A stretch of DNA of 64,000 nucleotides from Frigoriflavimonas asaccharolytica (GCF_013294015.1 NZ_JABSNO010000004.1:47468-111467); one strand, 5' to 3'. Positions 51,651-61,644 are shown, counted from the first letter of the stretch. A program made the numbers and translations. The notes: generated by a model not told the origin, from the sequence alone.

Positions 51651-52877
51651 CTATGCTTCCGCTATTTCTTTGTTTACTTTTTCGTTTTTCGATGGCTTAT
51701 CTCCTTCGTTTTTTTTGTCTTTTTTGGTAAACATAAGCCCAAACATCATGATTAATGTAGTCATTAAAATAACTTGCAAAAGTATGGTTTGGTTGAAAAT
51801 TGGTAATAACTGATCAGAAGTAATGCTGAGATACAAAAGGATGGTTATCAATCCGCGTGGTGCAATGTAGAGAAAAGTTTTTATATCTAATTTCATCAAT
51901 TTCAAGAATGCAATTCTTATTACAAAAATTGTGAGTACTATTGCTCCAGACCAGATGAGATAATCTGTGTTGAAGATTTCTGCAGTATCCATCACGTATC
52001 CAAAAAGCAGGAAAAACAGCGATCGAATAACGAATGTTGCTTCTATCACCACCTCTTTAAAATGAAAGACCTCCCGATTCATTTTCGTGAATTTTATATT
52101 TTTGAAATATTTAAAATTCCGGAATTCATCTATATTTCCTAAAATTAAACCAAATAATAAAATGAAAATCAGCGATGGAAGATGATAAACTTTTGCAATC
52201 TCATAGATTAAAATACAAATAATAATGATGGGACCATACTTTATATGATGATCTATTTTACCTAAAAGCAGTGCCAAAAGTAAGGATGCAATTAATGAAA
52301 TAACGATCATCAAGAGCAATTGCCAAAGAAACGTGAGACCGCCGCCAAAAGTAATGACGGTACCAAAAGTGGCGAAATTAAATAAAATAACCCCAAAAAT
52401 ATCTGAAAAACTACTTTCGTAGGTTACAAATTCTTTTTTACTCGCAGAAAGATTGATGGCACTTGGTATTGCAATTGCGCTAGAAATAACGGCAAATGGC
52501 ACCACATTGATAAGACTTTCTTTAAAATTAAATCCCCATTCATATTTTAAATAGAGGGCAAAACCTACTGCCATTATAAGCAAAGGAGCAAAAGCCATCA
52601 ACGAAGATTTGCGTACAATTCTCATCTTAGATTTATTGAGTTCTAATTCTAAAGCACCTTCTAAGACGATTAAAATCAGCCCAATTGTCCCTAAAAGTGG
52701 CAAAATTGGAAATAAATCTGGTATGACAAAATCAAACAAACCACTTACTTGTTGCACAACCCAACCTACTGCCAATAATAAAATTACGGAAGGGATTTTG
52801 GTGAAATTTGTAGTGATATCAAAAAAGTAAGAAATCAATAACAGCACACAAATGCTTATTATAACGGCTGCAACCAT
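51651..52877 (-). CDS. Cation/proton antiporter (CPA family)
   Basis: The 408-residue membrane protein has about twelve hydrophobic segments and the Na+/H+ exchanger domain: SSAIAIPSAINLSASKKEF and FSDIFGVILFNFATFG contain the Ser/Asp residues of the ion site. A charged cytoplasmic tail (KKDKKNEGDKPSKNEKVNKE) ends the protein. It probably exchanges Na+ or K+ for protons to hold pH and ion balance. It lies between rimO and the polysaccharide cluster without a close link. Confidence 0.88.
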   Translation of the reverse strand: MVAAVIISICVLLLISYFFDITTNFTKIPSVILLLAVGWVVQQVSGLFDFVIPDLFPILPLLGTIGLILIVLEGALELELNKSKMRIVRKSSLMAFAPLLIMAVGFALYLKYEWGFNFKESLINVVPFAVISSAIAIPSAINLSASKKEFVTYESSFSDIFGVILFNFATFGTVITFGGGLTFLWQLLLMIVISLIASLLLALLLGKIDHHIKYGPIIIICILIYEIAKVYHLPSLIFILLFGLILGNIDEFRNFKYFKNIKFTKMNREVFHFKEVVIEATFVIRSLFFLLFGYVMDTAEIFNTDYLIWSGAIVLTIFVIRIAFLKLMKLDIKTFLYIAPRGLITILLYLSITSDQLLPIFNQTILLQVILMTTLIMMFGLMFTKKDKKNEGDKPSKNEKVNKEIAEA

Positions 52878-52926
52878 ATTACAAATATATTGATTTTAAA
52901 TTTAGCATCAAAAATGCAGAAATATC

Positions 52927-53475
52927 TTAGCTATATTTGTTTTCTTTGAAGAAAGGAAGTATTTGATCTTTATCAGAAACAATGATTTTATCTTCTGGTA
53001 ATTTCCAATCTATTTTCAGATCTTCATCATTATACATAATCCCAGATTCTGATGCTTTGTTGTAATAATTATCACATTTATAAGCGAAAATTGCAGTTTC
53101 TGAAATCACAGAAAAGCCATGTCCAAAACCTCGTGGAACGTACAATTGCAATTTATTTTCGGCGGTTAATTCTATCCCGAACCATTTGCCAAAGCTTGGA
53201 GAATCTTTCCTTAAATCCACAGCAACATCCCAAACTTTGCCTTCTAAACAAGAAACCAATTTGGCTTGTGCATTATCACCTTTTTGCAAATGAATTCCAC
53301 GCAAAACGCCATAGCTGGATTTTGAAATATTATCTTGCACGAAATGTCCTTGAATTCCAGTAATCTCCTCAAATTTTTGTTGATTGTATTTTTCGTAGAA
53401 ATACCCGCGTTCGTCTTCAAAAACGGTAGGTTCTATGATGTAGCAATCTTTAAGCGGCGTTTTTTGTAATTTCAT
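52927..53475 (-). CDS. rfbC: dTDP-4-dehydrorhamnose 3,5-epimerase
   Basis: The 182-residue cupin enzyme has the catalytic His in LRGIHLQKG (base) and the Tyr region near AYKCDNYYNKASE, with YVPRGFGHGFSVISE as the conserved cupin segment. It normally epimerises the keto-sugar to dTDP-L-rhamnose precursor. rfbA, rfbB and rfbD are not in the window, so either they lie elsewhere or this enzyme serves another sugar. It is the last gene of the minus-strand polysaccharide cluster. Confidence 0.93.
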   Translation of the reverse strand: MKLQKTPLKDCYIIEPTVFEDERGYFYEKYNQQKFEEITGIQGHFVQDNISKSSYGVLRGIHLQKGDNAQAKLVSCLEGKVWDVAVDLRKDSPSFGKWFGIELTAENKLQLYVPRGFGHGFSVISETAIFAYKCDNYYNKASESGIMYNDEDLKIDWKLPEDKIIVSDKDQILPFFKENKYS

Positions 53476-53504
53476 AATATGAACAATCTTTCTTTTGCGA
53501 TTTT

Positions 53505-54638
53505 TTATTTTCTTAAATTATCAACAACTTTCTTTATTCTATCTAAATCTTCTATTGATAAATTGGAACCAGATGGCAAACAAAGTCCATTTTCGAATAA
53601 ATTTTCTGCAACATCTGTTCCGTAGTAAGGTGCGTCTGCAAAAACGGGTTGTATGTGCATTGGTTTCCACAATGGTCGCGATTCTATATTATCTTCCAAA
53701 AATTTTAATCTTAAATCTTCTCGAGAAAATCCAGCAACACTTTCATCTACTAAAATTGCAGAAAGCCAATGATTAGAATAGAAATTTTCGTTTGGCTCGG
53801 AAAAAACAGAAATCCCTGCAAAATCTTTAAATAAATCCACATAAAAGTCGTGATTGGCTCTTCTTTGCAGGATTCTTTGTGGCAAAACTTCCATTTGTCC
53901 ACAACCAATACCCGCAGAAATATTGCTCATTCTGTAGTTATAGCCTATCTCGGAATGTTGATAGTGAGGTGCATCATCTCTAGCTTGTGTAGCAAGAAAT
54001 ATTGCTTTTTCTTTCTGTTTATTATTCTTACAAACCAAAGCACCGCCACCAGAAGTGGTAATAATTTTATTTCCGTTGAAACTTAAGATACCAAAATCTC
54101 CAAATGTTCCACATTTTTTATTTTTGTAGGTACTTCCGAGAGCATCCGCTGCATCTTCTATCAATGGAATTTCAAATTTCTGTGCTATTTTTTGAATTTC
54201 ATCTATGTCGCAAGGCATACCATAACCATGAACTGTGATGATGGCTTTTGGTTTTTTGCCTAATTTTATTCTGTCTAAGATTGCATTTTCTAAAAATACA
54301 GGACACATATTCCAAGTATCTTTTTCGCTATCTACAAAAATAGGAATTGCTCCTAAATATTTAATAACATTTGCGCTCGCCACGAAAGTGAAAGTTTGGC
54401 AAATAACCTCATCTCCAGCTTTTACACCACTCAATATTAAGCTCAAGTGCAAAGCAGCAGTACCAGAATTTAAGGCGCAAATATTTTGATGATTTATAAA
54501 TTTTTCAATTTCCTGCTCAAAATATTCCGTGTTTTTTCCACCAGGTGCAATACAATTATCAGAAATAGCTTTTTCAATATAAGATAATTCTGAGCCTTGA
54601 AGATGAGGAGAAGAAAGAAATATTTTAGGAAGTTTCAA
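53505..54638 (-). CDS. DegT/DnrJ/EryC1/StrS sugar aminotransferase
   Basis: The 377-residue PLP enzyme has the internal aldimine Lys in LSFNGNKIITTSGGG, with GSTYKNKKCGTFGDFG before it and IEDAADALGS as the PLP Asp block. The family transaminates nucleotide-linked keto-sugars. The N-terminus IFLSSPHLQGSELSYIEKA and length are like PglE/PseC-type enzymes, so a 4-amino-4,6-dideoxy sugar is likely. The only start in frame is a TTG at 54638, overlapping the upstream gene by 14 bp. Confidence 0.9.
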   Translation of the reverse strand: MKLPKIFLSSPHLQGSELSYIEKAISDNCIAPGGKNTEYFEQEIEKFINHQNICALNSGTAALHLSLILSGVKAGDEVICQTFTFVASANVIKYLGAIPIFVDSEKDTWNMCPVFLENAILDRIKLGKKPKAIITVHGYGMPCDIDEIQKIAQKFEIPLIEDAADALGSTYKNKKCGTFGDFGILSFNGNKIITTSGGGALVCKNNKQKEKAIFLATQARDDAPHYQHSEIGYNYRMSNISAGIGCGQMEVLPQRILQRRANHDFYVDLFKDFAGISVFSEPNENFYSNHWLSAILVDESVAGFSREDLRLKFLEDNIESRPLWKPMHIQPVFADAPYYGTDVAENLFENGLCLPSGSNLSIEDLDRIKKVVDNLRK

Positions 54639-55605
54639 TTTGCTTTTTAATTTTAAGTTTTAAAAATAGGTAAAAAAAAGAACTTGCAGGAACAATTAGC
54701 ATTAAAGTGTAAAAATCATTCAAGTTCATTGCAATTATGGCAAAACTGATGATAATTTGACATATTGAATATCCCAAACTTACCAAACGATGATCTACTT
54801 TTAAATCATTTGCAAACAGTTGATATAAATGATGACGATGAGCTTCAAAAATATTTTCTTTTAGCTTTAATCTTTGGATAATGGTGAAAATAACTTCTAT
54901 ACCATAAACTGTCAAAAACAAAATCCATTTTATCTCCCTTGTTTCTAGCATTAACAAACCTAATAATGCCAAAACCCAAAATGCAATTGCCATACTTCCA
55001 ATATCTCCAAGGAAGCATTTTGCTTTTTTCCGAAAATTAAAAAAAAGAAATACCAAAGCCGCAAGCATTGGATAAATAATGAAATCTACATCAGTAAACA
55101 TTATAACATATTGATTTACATACCAAAGTGACCCTAAAACCACCAAAGTATAAATACCAGACATTCCATTAATGCCATCCATGAAATTGTAAGCATTTAG
55201 GGTTCCGATAATCATTATATAGCAAATAGGAATTGCCCAAAATGGTAAAAGTTGAAAAATATTTAGAAAATACAGCAACAATGAAACGGAAATAAAATGA
55301 AAAATCAATCTTATTTTGCTCGATAAATCCATCATATCATCAATAAAACTGATGGTACAGATAGTAAGCAAACCAATCCCAAAAATGAAATAGTTTTCTA
55401 CATCCATTAATAATTCAGCATGATAAATTTGAAATCCTAAAAACATTAAAAAAGCAATCGGGAAGATAATACCGCCACCACGCAAAGTAATTTCCGTATG
55501 CGCACTTCTATGGTTTGGTTTGTCAATGATATTGTATTTGTCGGCTATTTTGAAATAGACGAGCATTGCAATAAAAAGTACAACCGTGGTTATAATATAA
55601 ATCAT
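54625..55605 (-). CDS. MraY/WecA-family glycosyl-1-phosphate transferase (initiating)
   Basis: The 326-residue membrane protein has about nine to ten helices. It shows the polyprenyl-phosphate GlcNAc/MurNAc-transferase features RGGGIIFPIAFLMF, FIDDMMDLSS (catalytic Asp pair), NAYNFMDGINGMSG, and CFLGDIGSMAIAFW. It transfers a sugar phosphate to undecaprenyl phosphate to start a repeat unit. The epimerase gene directly before it mirrors the WbpV-WbpL pair, so QuiNAc or FucNAc is the likely first sugar. Genes overlap on both sides or nearly so. Confidence 0.92.
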   Translation of the reverse strand: MIYIITTVVLFIAMLVYFKIADKYNIIDKPNHRSAHTEITLRGGGIIFPIAFLMFLGFQIYHAELLMDVENYFIFGIGLLTICTISFIDDMMDLSSKIRLIFHFISVSLLLYFLNIFQLLPFWAIPICYIMIIGTLNAYNFMDGINGMSGIYTLVVLGSLWYVNQYVIMFTDVDFIIYPMLAALVFLFFNFRKKAKCFLGDIGSMAIAFWVLALLGLLMLETREIKWILFLTVYGIEVIFTIIQRLKLKENIFEAHRHHLYQLFANDLKVDHRLVSLGYSICQIIISFAIIAMNLNDFYTLMLIVPASSFFYLFLKLKIKKQIETS

Positions 55606-55607
55606 TA

Positions 55608-56504
55608 TTAAATTTCTAAATTTTGTAAAACATGAGTAGGCTGAAAATTTAATTCATCTCTAATTTTTTTATTTGAAAAAGTAAGTGACGTGGTTATTTT
55701 TAATAACTTAGTTGAATTGATAGGAAACCAAGAACCGAGTATATCACCGACATTAGCGACTATTTGTATGAAAAATAAAGGAATATTAATAGGTGTTTTC
55801 TTTCCCAGTTTTGAAGATATAGTTTTAGAAATCTCATAAAAATCTGGATTTTCATCCGCAGAAACATTAAAAATTCCGCCATTTTTGCCAATTCCTTTTT
55901 CAATAATCTGCACGAAATCTGCAGCTAAAATTATACTTTTTTTTGCTTTTCCTCCTGCAATATTTGCATATCTACCATTTTTTATAGCCTTAGTCATATC
56001 ACCCAAATTTCCTGGTGCATTTTTACCAGCAATAAGAGAAGGCCTTAAAATGTAAAGCACGACATTATGTTTTTGGCACCACTTTATCAAAAATTCTTCT
56101 GCCAAAATCTTACTTTTTGCATAGGGAGTATTACCCTTTAGTTGTTCATTTTCTGCAAGTAAATCTCCAGTCTCTGCTCCGTAAACAGCAACGGTACTGA
56201 TGAAAAAGAAGTATTTTGGGAGTATCATTTTTTCAATTGCCTCGCAGATATTTTTTGTTCCTTGCAAATTGACGGCAAAAAAATCTTCATTTTCCTGCTG
56301 ATTGCTGGGTATAATATGTGCTTTTCCTGCAGCGTGAAAAATTATATCAAACGATCTTTGAAAATTTGGAATTTCTGTACCTATATTCAAATTGTAATCG
56401 CAATCTTTTTGACCCAAAGTGCTTACTTCAAAATTTCTGCTTTGCAGAATTGGAATGGTGTTTCTACCCAAAAAGCCTTTTGCTCCTGTAAATAATAAAG
56501 TCAT
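55608..56504 (-). CDS. NAD-dependent sugar epimerase/dehydratase (WbpV-like)
   Basis: The 298-residue SDR protein has the Rossmann motif FTGAKGFLGRNTI, DIIFHAAGKAHI, and the catalytic SerTyr-x3-Lys in NTPYAKSKILAEEFL. It is of the WbpV/UDP-QuiNAc C4-reductase type by its position before a WecA/WbpL-like transferase and by size. The exact reaction is inferred. It lies two bases before the transferase gene, so the two are coupled. Confidence 0.85.
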   Translation of the reverse strand: MTLLFTGAKGFLGRNTIPILQSRNFEVSTLGQKDCDYNLNIGTEIPNFQRSFDIIFHAAGKAHIIPSNQQENEDFFAVNLQGTKNICEAIEKMILPKYFFFISTVAVYGAETGDLLAENEQLKGNTPYAKSKILAEEFLIKWCQKHNVVLYILRPSLIAGKNAPGNLGDMTKAIKNGRYANIAGGKAKKSIILAADFVQIIEKGIGKNGGIFNVSADENPDFYEISKTISSKLGKKTPINIPLFFIQIVANVGDILGSWFPINSTKLLKITTSLTFSNKKIRDELNFQPTHVLQNLEI

Positions 56505-57703
56505 TAAATTGCAATTAAAAATTTATTGATAATAAGATTTTCAGAAAAATTGGCAGAAGCTAAATTTCTCGCATTTTTGCTTTTTATAGTAAGATTTTCT
56601 ATAAATTCTTCACCAATTTGATTGAAAAATTGAATTATTTCACCTGAATTATATGGCTCAAAATGATATCCAATATCATATTCCTTTATTAACAAAGCTA
56701 TCTCACTATTAGAATCTCCGAAATAGAGGATAGGTTTACCAGCTGCAAGCAAATTGTATAACTTTGATGGAACTCCCAGACCAAACATTCCATCTGCTAA
56801 AGTAATAATAGCAACATCTGCGCTGTTTAGAATTTCATTTTGCTCTTGCCTTTGATAAGAATCTGCAAAAAATATATTCTTCATTTTTTGCTTTGTTACA
56901 AAAGCCATCATTTCATTTTTTACTGCGCCATCACCTACAAATTGAAAGACAATCTTATTATTATTTACTTGCATCACATTCTCCAACAATCCCATTAAAC
57001 CTTGGACTCTGCCAATATTTCCTGCATATTGGAATGCAACCTTATGTAAAAGTGGTGCATCTGATTGCAAAACAGATTCTTTATTTTTAGGAAATATATT
57101 TTCAGTATCTCCCCAATTTTCTATAATTGTTATTTGTGTTTTACTTTTCCATTTGTTAATTTTTCCCTGCATAACAGCCTTCATATCTCGTCCTAATACA
57201 ATCAATTGGTCGGATGAAGCATAAGACCAATCAAAGAAATATTTAATTAGTTTATATGTAAATGCATCTTTAGATGGGAAAATTTTTGCTGGGATTCCGT
57301 TTTCTGGAAAAACATCATGTACCAAGATTACAAAATCAAATTTCTTAATCTTTTTAGCAACAGCAACCATAAAAATAAGAAATACAGGATTTGTTACTAT
57401 AAATACTTTATCGGTGCTCTTACAATTAAAAAGAAGTTTGAAAAATATTTTAAAACTAAACCAAATTGAGACTAGCGCTCTTTTTTTTAAATTGGCTTTG
57501 CTATTTTCTCCAGATATTAGCCTTTCCACTTGTACTCTTCCATCCAACACAAAATAATTCTGCTCTGCAGCTAGTGCAGTTGCACAAAGCACTTTTGTTT
57601 CATACTTATCGCATAATTTATTTGCAATTTTTGTCAATATAAACGATGTGGAAGTTTCATCCGGATAAAAAAGTTCCGTGGCAATCCAAAGTTTTTTCAT
57701 CAT
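56504..57703 (-). CDS. Glycosyltransferase family 4-like (WbuB-type)
   Basis: The 399-residue protein has a Rossmann-like N-half (IATELFYPDETSTSFILTKI) and a GT-B C-half with VAFQYAGNIGRVQGL and IITLADGMFGLGVPSKLYNLLAAGKP, the donor-binding Glu/Gly-rich block. It is like WbuB, which adds L-FucNAc to lipid-linked sugar in E. coli and staphylococcal-type clusters. Since the CapEFG enzymes upstream make UDP-L-FucNAc, that is its likely donor. The start and stop codons overlap by one base with both neighbours. Confidence 0.88.
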   Translation of the reverse strand: MMKKLWIATELFYPDETSTSFILTKIANKLCDKYETKVLCATALAAEQNYFVLDGRVQVERLISGENSKANLKKRALVSIWFSFKIFFKLLFNCKSTDKVFIVTNPVFLIFMVAVAKKIKKFDFVILVHDVFPENGIPAKIFPSKDAFTYKLIKYFFDWSYASSDQLIVLGRDMKAVMQGKINKWKSKTQITIIENWGDTENIFPKNKESVLQSDAPLLHKVAFQYAGNIGRVQGLMGLLENVMQVNNNKIVFQFVGDGAVKNEMMAFVTKQKMKNIFFADSYQRQEQNEILNSADVAIITLADGMFGLGVPSKLYNLLAAGKPILYFGDSNSEIALLIKEYDIGYHFEPYNSGEIIQFFNQIGEEFIENLTIKSKNARNLASANFSENLIINKFLIAI

Positions 57704-58845
57704 TAAAATTTACTCCAAACTACTCTGTTCACATAATCTGTATAACTCAAGATTATTCTCACCACTTTTTCCGAAACATTGGGCATAGAATAATCTGCAA
57801 CTTGACGATAATTTCTTTCTGCACCAATTTTTTGTTGCTGCAGCTGCGCTAATCCTTGCAAGATTCTTTCTGGTGAAAGTCCTACCATCATTACACTTGC
57901 TTCTTCCATTGCTTCTGGTCTTTCATGTGCTTGTCTTATATTCAAAGCGCGGAAATTTAAGATAGAAGATTCTTCGGATATAGTTCCAGAATCTGAAAGT
58001 ACTGCATAACTTCGCATTTGCAAAGCATTGTAATCATGAAAACCGAGAGGTTTTAAGAGTTGAATATTTTCATGCAGTTTCACATTCATTTTCTCCATCA
58101 TATTTCTAGTTCTTGGATGCGTAGAAATGATGACAGGAAACTGATATTCTTCGGCAATGGTGTTCAAACTTTCCATCAAGCCTAAAAAATTCTTTTCAGA
58201 ACTGATGTTTTCTTCGCGGTGTGCAGAAACTATAAAGTATTTTCCTTCCTCTAAATTTAATCTTGAAAGTACGTCAGATTTTTTGATTTGAGGTAAATAA
58301 TGATTTAAAACTTCAAACATTGGCGAACCAGTTTTGATGATTCTATCTGCAGGCAGACCTTCTCTTAAGAGATATTCTCTCGCGATATCGCTGTAAGTAA
58401 GATTTACATCTGAAGTATGATCTACTATTTTTCGGTTGGTTTCTTCGGGAACTCGCTGATCAAAACATCTGTTTCCTGCTTCCATGTGGAAAATTGGGAT
58501 TTGTCTTTTTTTCGCCGGAATTGCACAAAGGCAAGAATTGGTATCTCCTAACACTAAAAAAGCATCGGGTTGCAACTCTTCCAAAAGTGGATCTATTTTA
58601 ATTAAAATAGTACCGATGGTTTCCGTAGCAGTTTTGCCAGCTGCTTCTAGAAAATAGTCTGGTTTTCGCAATCCTAAATCTTCAAAAAATATTTGATTCA
58701 GTTCGTAATCGTAATTTTGCCCAGTGTGAACAATGATATGTTCGATGGATTTTGATGCATCTAGCGCATCTAAAACACGGGATAATCTAATTATTTCTGG
58801 ACGGGTTCCTACTACCGTCATTACTTTCATTTTCTTCATTTGCAT
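57703..58845 (-). CDS. capG: UDP-N-acetylglucosamine 2-epimerase family (CapG-like)
   Basis: The 380-residue enzyme shows MTVVGTRPEIIRLSRVL, GDTNSCLCAIPAKK, HMEAGNRCFDQRVPEETNRK, and SDSGTISEESSILNFRALNI. The last two blocks are like CapG/FnlC, which change C2 of the deoxy sugar to form UDP-L-FucNAc, rather than WecB, which acts on UDP-GlcNAc. The context of CapE and CapF supports this. Three in-frame ATG codons lie close together (58845, 58839 and 58830); 58839 starts the typical MKKMKVMTVV. The start overlaps the 3' end of the polymerase gene by up to 59 bp. Confidence 0.9.
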   Translation of the reverse strand: MQMKKMKVMTVVGTRPEIIRLSRVLDALDASKSIEHIIVHTGQNYDYELNQIFFEDLGLRKPDYFLEAAGKTATETIGTILIKIDPLLEELQPDAFLVLGDTNSCLCAIPAKKRQIPIFHMEAGNRCFDQRVPEETNRKIVDHTSDVNLTYSDIAREYLLREGLPADRIIKTGSPMFEVLNHYLPQIKKSDVLSRLNLEEGKYFIVSAHREENISSEKNFLGLMESLNTIAEEYQFPVIISTHPRTRNMMEKMNVKLHENIQLLKPLGFHDYNALQMRSYAVLSDSGTISEESSILNFRALNIRQAHERPEAMEEASVMMVGLSPERILQGLAQLQQQKIGAERNYRQVADYSMPNVSEKVVRIILSYTDYVNRVVWSKF

Positions 58846-60016
58846 TGCTTATACTAATACCAATTATGATGCTGCTAAAGTACAAAAATTCTGGCACGGA
58901 ATAAAGCGTAAAAGAGGTACAAACCAAAACAAAATATTGAAGAAAAAGTGTAAAAAATAAAATGTAATACAGATTTGTATTTTTTCTGGAGTAAATTTTC
59001 AAATTTCGTACAACAGGAATAAATTTTATGCAATATAAAACAAAACCAAAAATTCCGGTAGCCATCAAAAGCTCTAATACAATGTTATGCGGATACATAC
59101 CATCCTCAAAATGAGTTCTACCACCAAGTATTGGATTGGATTTGAAAATACCAATCGCAGTTTCAAATAGCGGTGTGCGCAAACTATTATCTCCTTCGAA
59201 TAGCCAAAGATAAGTTCTATCAATAAACATTAAATGAAAATCATCACTTTTTCCAAATATGTAAATTATAATAACGGAAAGTAATAATAAAATTAAAAAT
59301 AAAGCAATCAGTTTATAATTTTTTTTAAGAATTAATAAATATGGAATTACAACCATTATTGCTAAAAATGGACTTCTAGCACCTGCAATCATAATAGTAA
59401 CGATACCTAAAATCAAACCAAAATATAACAAGTAAGTAGAAATTTCTTTAGGTTTGAAAAATAGAAAAAATATAGATAGCAAAGCCAAAGTAGTTCCTAG
59501 ATGACCGTAAGAAATATAATACATACTGAAAATATACCTTATTTGAATCCCATAAGGTGTAACCGCGGCATAAATTAAGTTTAGCATCAACATCGTAGTT
59601 AAGACATAGAAAAAACCTTTCGCTACCAGAGAAAAATTTATTTTTTTGTAATCAATAAATAATAAAGCAACCGAAGGAACCAATGCAATAACAATAATTC
59701 TAATATAAATTTCCGATATTTGAAGATGAAAAACCTCATCATACAAGTCATTTGTGAAGCTGATATAGCTCTTCAATAAATAGAAAAGCCAGAAAAATAC
59801 AACTGATAAAACTGCAATGTTTTTAAATTTACTGATCGAAAAATTCTTGTAAATAATAAAAATTGAAAATCCGAAAATTAAAAATCTAAAGGGAACAGAA
59901 AAGATTCTACTCTCTTCTATTTGAAATGGTATCGCAAATGCACTAAAAAAAGTGTATCCTACTACAATTAATAGGATAAACCACTCTTCTATATTTAATT
60001 TTCTAATTATCTCCAT
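58787..60016 (-). CDS. O-antigen polymerase/ligase-like membrane protein (Wzy)
   Basis: The 409-residue membrane protein has about eleven helices and a large periplasmic loop (residues 245-320) with GGRTHFEDGMYPHNIVLELL, a Wzy/O-antigen-ligase signature in which PHN is conserved. It probably polymerises the repeat units made by this cluster. No Wzx flippase is in the window. The C-terminal tail overlaps the capG start by 59 bp in another frame, a longer overlap than usual for the cluster. Confidence 0.82.
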   Translation of the reverse strand: MEIIRKLNIEEWFILLIVVGYTFFSAFAIPFQIEESRIFSVPFRFLIFGFSIFIIYKNFSISKFKNIAVLSVVFFWLFYLLKSYISFTNDLYDEVFHLQISEIYIRIIVIALVPSVALLFIDYKKINFSLVAKGFFYVLTTMLMLNLIYAAVTPYGIQIRYIFSMYYISYGHLGTTLALLSIFFLFFKPKEISTYLLYFGLILGIVTIMIAGARSPFLAIMVVIPYLLILKKNYKLIALFLILLLLSVIIIYIFGKSDDFHLMFIDRTYLWLFEGDNSLRTPLFETAIGIFKSNPILGGRTHFEDGMYPHNIVLELLMATGIFGFVLYCIKFIPVVRNLKIYSRKNTNLYYILFFTLFLQYFVLVCTSFTLYSVPEFLYFSSIIIGISISNANEENESNDGSRNPSRNN

Positions 60017-61135
60017 CTATACAACTTCAAAATAGGTATCAGGATTTGCAGCGTCGAAAGGCTCATTGATCCAAAAGTGGGTTAAAAGTTCTTCTTCGCC
60101 AATGTTTTTAATATTATGGGTAAACCATATCGGCATATCTACATACGAAGGTTCATCTCCGTTTAGTTCGAAATTAAAAATTTCTTTTGTTCCAATTTTT
60201 CTTAATTGAATGAGTGCTTTCCCTTTAATTACGGTAAATCTTTCAATTTTTCTGGTATGATAATGATTTCCTCTCGTAATTCCTGGTACTGTGGTAGAAA
60301 AGGATGCTTGTCCGCCAATTCCCAGTCGTATTATTTCCACAAATGCTCCCCTTTCATCTATATTTTTTACCAATTGTACAGGATAATGCTTTTCAAAATC
60401 AAAATAACAGCGAAAAGTATTGAATAACTGATAATCAAAACTGGATTTCAATTCTGGAATTTCACCATTATCAAAATATAAATTTTTAAAATTTTCTAAT
60501 TTATTTAAAACTTCAGATACTTTTGTAGATGTTGTGGATGGAACAAAATATTGCTCCTGGGTTTCCCCGATTTTTATTTGATGGATGATTTCCGCCACTA
60601 ATTCTCCAACGTATATAAGATTTACATCTCCATCATTATCAATAGTTGGAATTTCGCCGTGTGTTAATTTATAACAGAAAGTAGCGATAAAAGAATTATA
60701 ATTTGGTTTGCCAAATGGCCCGAAAACATTCGGTATAACTAATCCTGTGAAAGTTCCGTTGTTATTTTTTGCCCAATTGGCCAGTAATTCTCTGCCATCT
60801 TTTTTAGATTTTCCGTAGAGATTGTCTTTTCCCTCTTGTGAAGAAGAAGAGAATAAAACGTGCGCTTTGGATTTTGTTCTTTCTAAGGATGCAACTAAAT
60901 CTTTAACCAAATTGATATTCTGGTCATAAATTTCTTGCGGATCTGGATTTCTATTTACGGCTGCAAGATGCACTATTACGTCGCAATTTTTTACGAAATT
61001 ATCTAAGGATTCTTTACCTTCAAAAAAATGATTTTCAAAATCTACACGTTGAAATTCTTCCGGATTTAATCCTAATGTATTGTATAAATGTTTCCCCACG
61101 AAACCATTTTGCCCCGTTATTCCTATATTTATCAT
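60017..61135 (-). CDS. capF: CapF, bifunctional reductase/cupin for UDP-L-FucNAc
   Basis: The 372-residue protein has an N-terminal SDR domain (NIGITGQNGFVGKHL; SSSSQEG and the LYGKSKKDGRELL active block) and a C-terminal cupin (GITRGNHYHTRKIERFTVIK, with the metal His residues). In Staphylococcus the cupin epimerises C3 and the SDR reduces C4 of the CapE product. The two-domain form and length match CapF. It starts between the WxcM-like and Wzy genes on the same strand. Confidence 0.93.
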   Translation of the reverse strand: MINIGITGQNGFVGKHLYNTLGLNPEEFQRVDFENHFFEGKESLDNFVKNCDVIVHLAAVNRNPDPQEIYDQNINLVKDLVASLERTKSKAHVLFSSSSQEGKDNLYGKSKKDGRELLANWAKNNNGTFTGLVIPNVFGPFGKPNYNSFIATFCYKLTHGEIPTIDNDGDVNLIYVGELVAEIIHQIKIGETQEQYFVPSTTSTKVSEVLNKLENFKNLYFDNGEIPELKSSFDYQLFNTFRCYFDFEKHYPVQLVKNIDERGAFVEIIRLGIGGQASFSTTVPGITRGNHYHTRKIERFTVIKGKALIQLRKIGTKEIFNFELNGDEPSYVDMPIWFTHNIKNIGEEELLTHFWINEPFDAANPDTYFEVV

Positions 61136-61150
61136 TTCTTTTTCTCTTTT

Positions 61151-61567
61151 TTATCCAACAAAATAATCATTGGCAAATCTATATTCATCTTCAATTTCAT
61201 TCAATTCAAAATTTGAGAAAAGCAATAATTTAGATTTCTCTTCCAATGCTTGTATTGAAGATATAAAACCTTGAGGAACATGTAAAATATCAAAAGTGTG
61301 TGAACTTAGAATAAATTCAATTGGCTTTAAATCTTTACTCGGTGTCTCCCAATGATCTATTTCTATTAATTTAATTTTAAAACTTCCCTCAATTGCAGAA
61401 AACCATCTTTGCTCAATTTTATGACCTTGCCATGCACGAACAAAATTTACAGAATTATTTTCGATAGTATAAACTCTCTTAATTTCAGACATATTAAAGT
61501 CATTATTAAAAGTCAATGTACCACGAGAATCTGTGTGATTGCTTCCTGCTATTATTTTTGGCTGCAC
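61151..61567 (-). CDS. WxcM/FdtA-like cupin sugar isomerase
   Basis: The 138-residue protein is one cupin domain. DSRGTLTFNNDF opens it, AWQGHKIEQRWFSAIEGSFK and TFDILHVPQGFISSIQAL are the barrel strands. It resembles FdtA and WxcM, which isomerise dTDP-keto-sugars, though the metal ligands are not all clear. The start is GTG at 61567, since an in-frame stop lies upstream and no ATG fits. Its substrate in this cluster is unknown. Confidence 0.75.
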   Translation of the reverse strand: MQPKIIAGSNHTDSRGTLTFNNDFNMSEIKRVYTIENNSVNFVRAWQGHKIEQRWFSAIEGSFKIKLIEIDHWETPSKDLKPIEFILSSHTFDILHVPQGFISSIQALEEKSKLLLFSNFELNEIEDEYRFANDYFVG

Positions 61568-61644
61568 TGGTTTTTATTTTATCTGAAATTTTCTACATTT
61601 GAAATCATCGAAATTATGAATTTTTATTTTCTATGTCCTAACTT

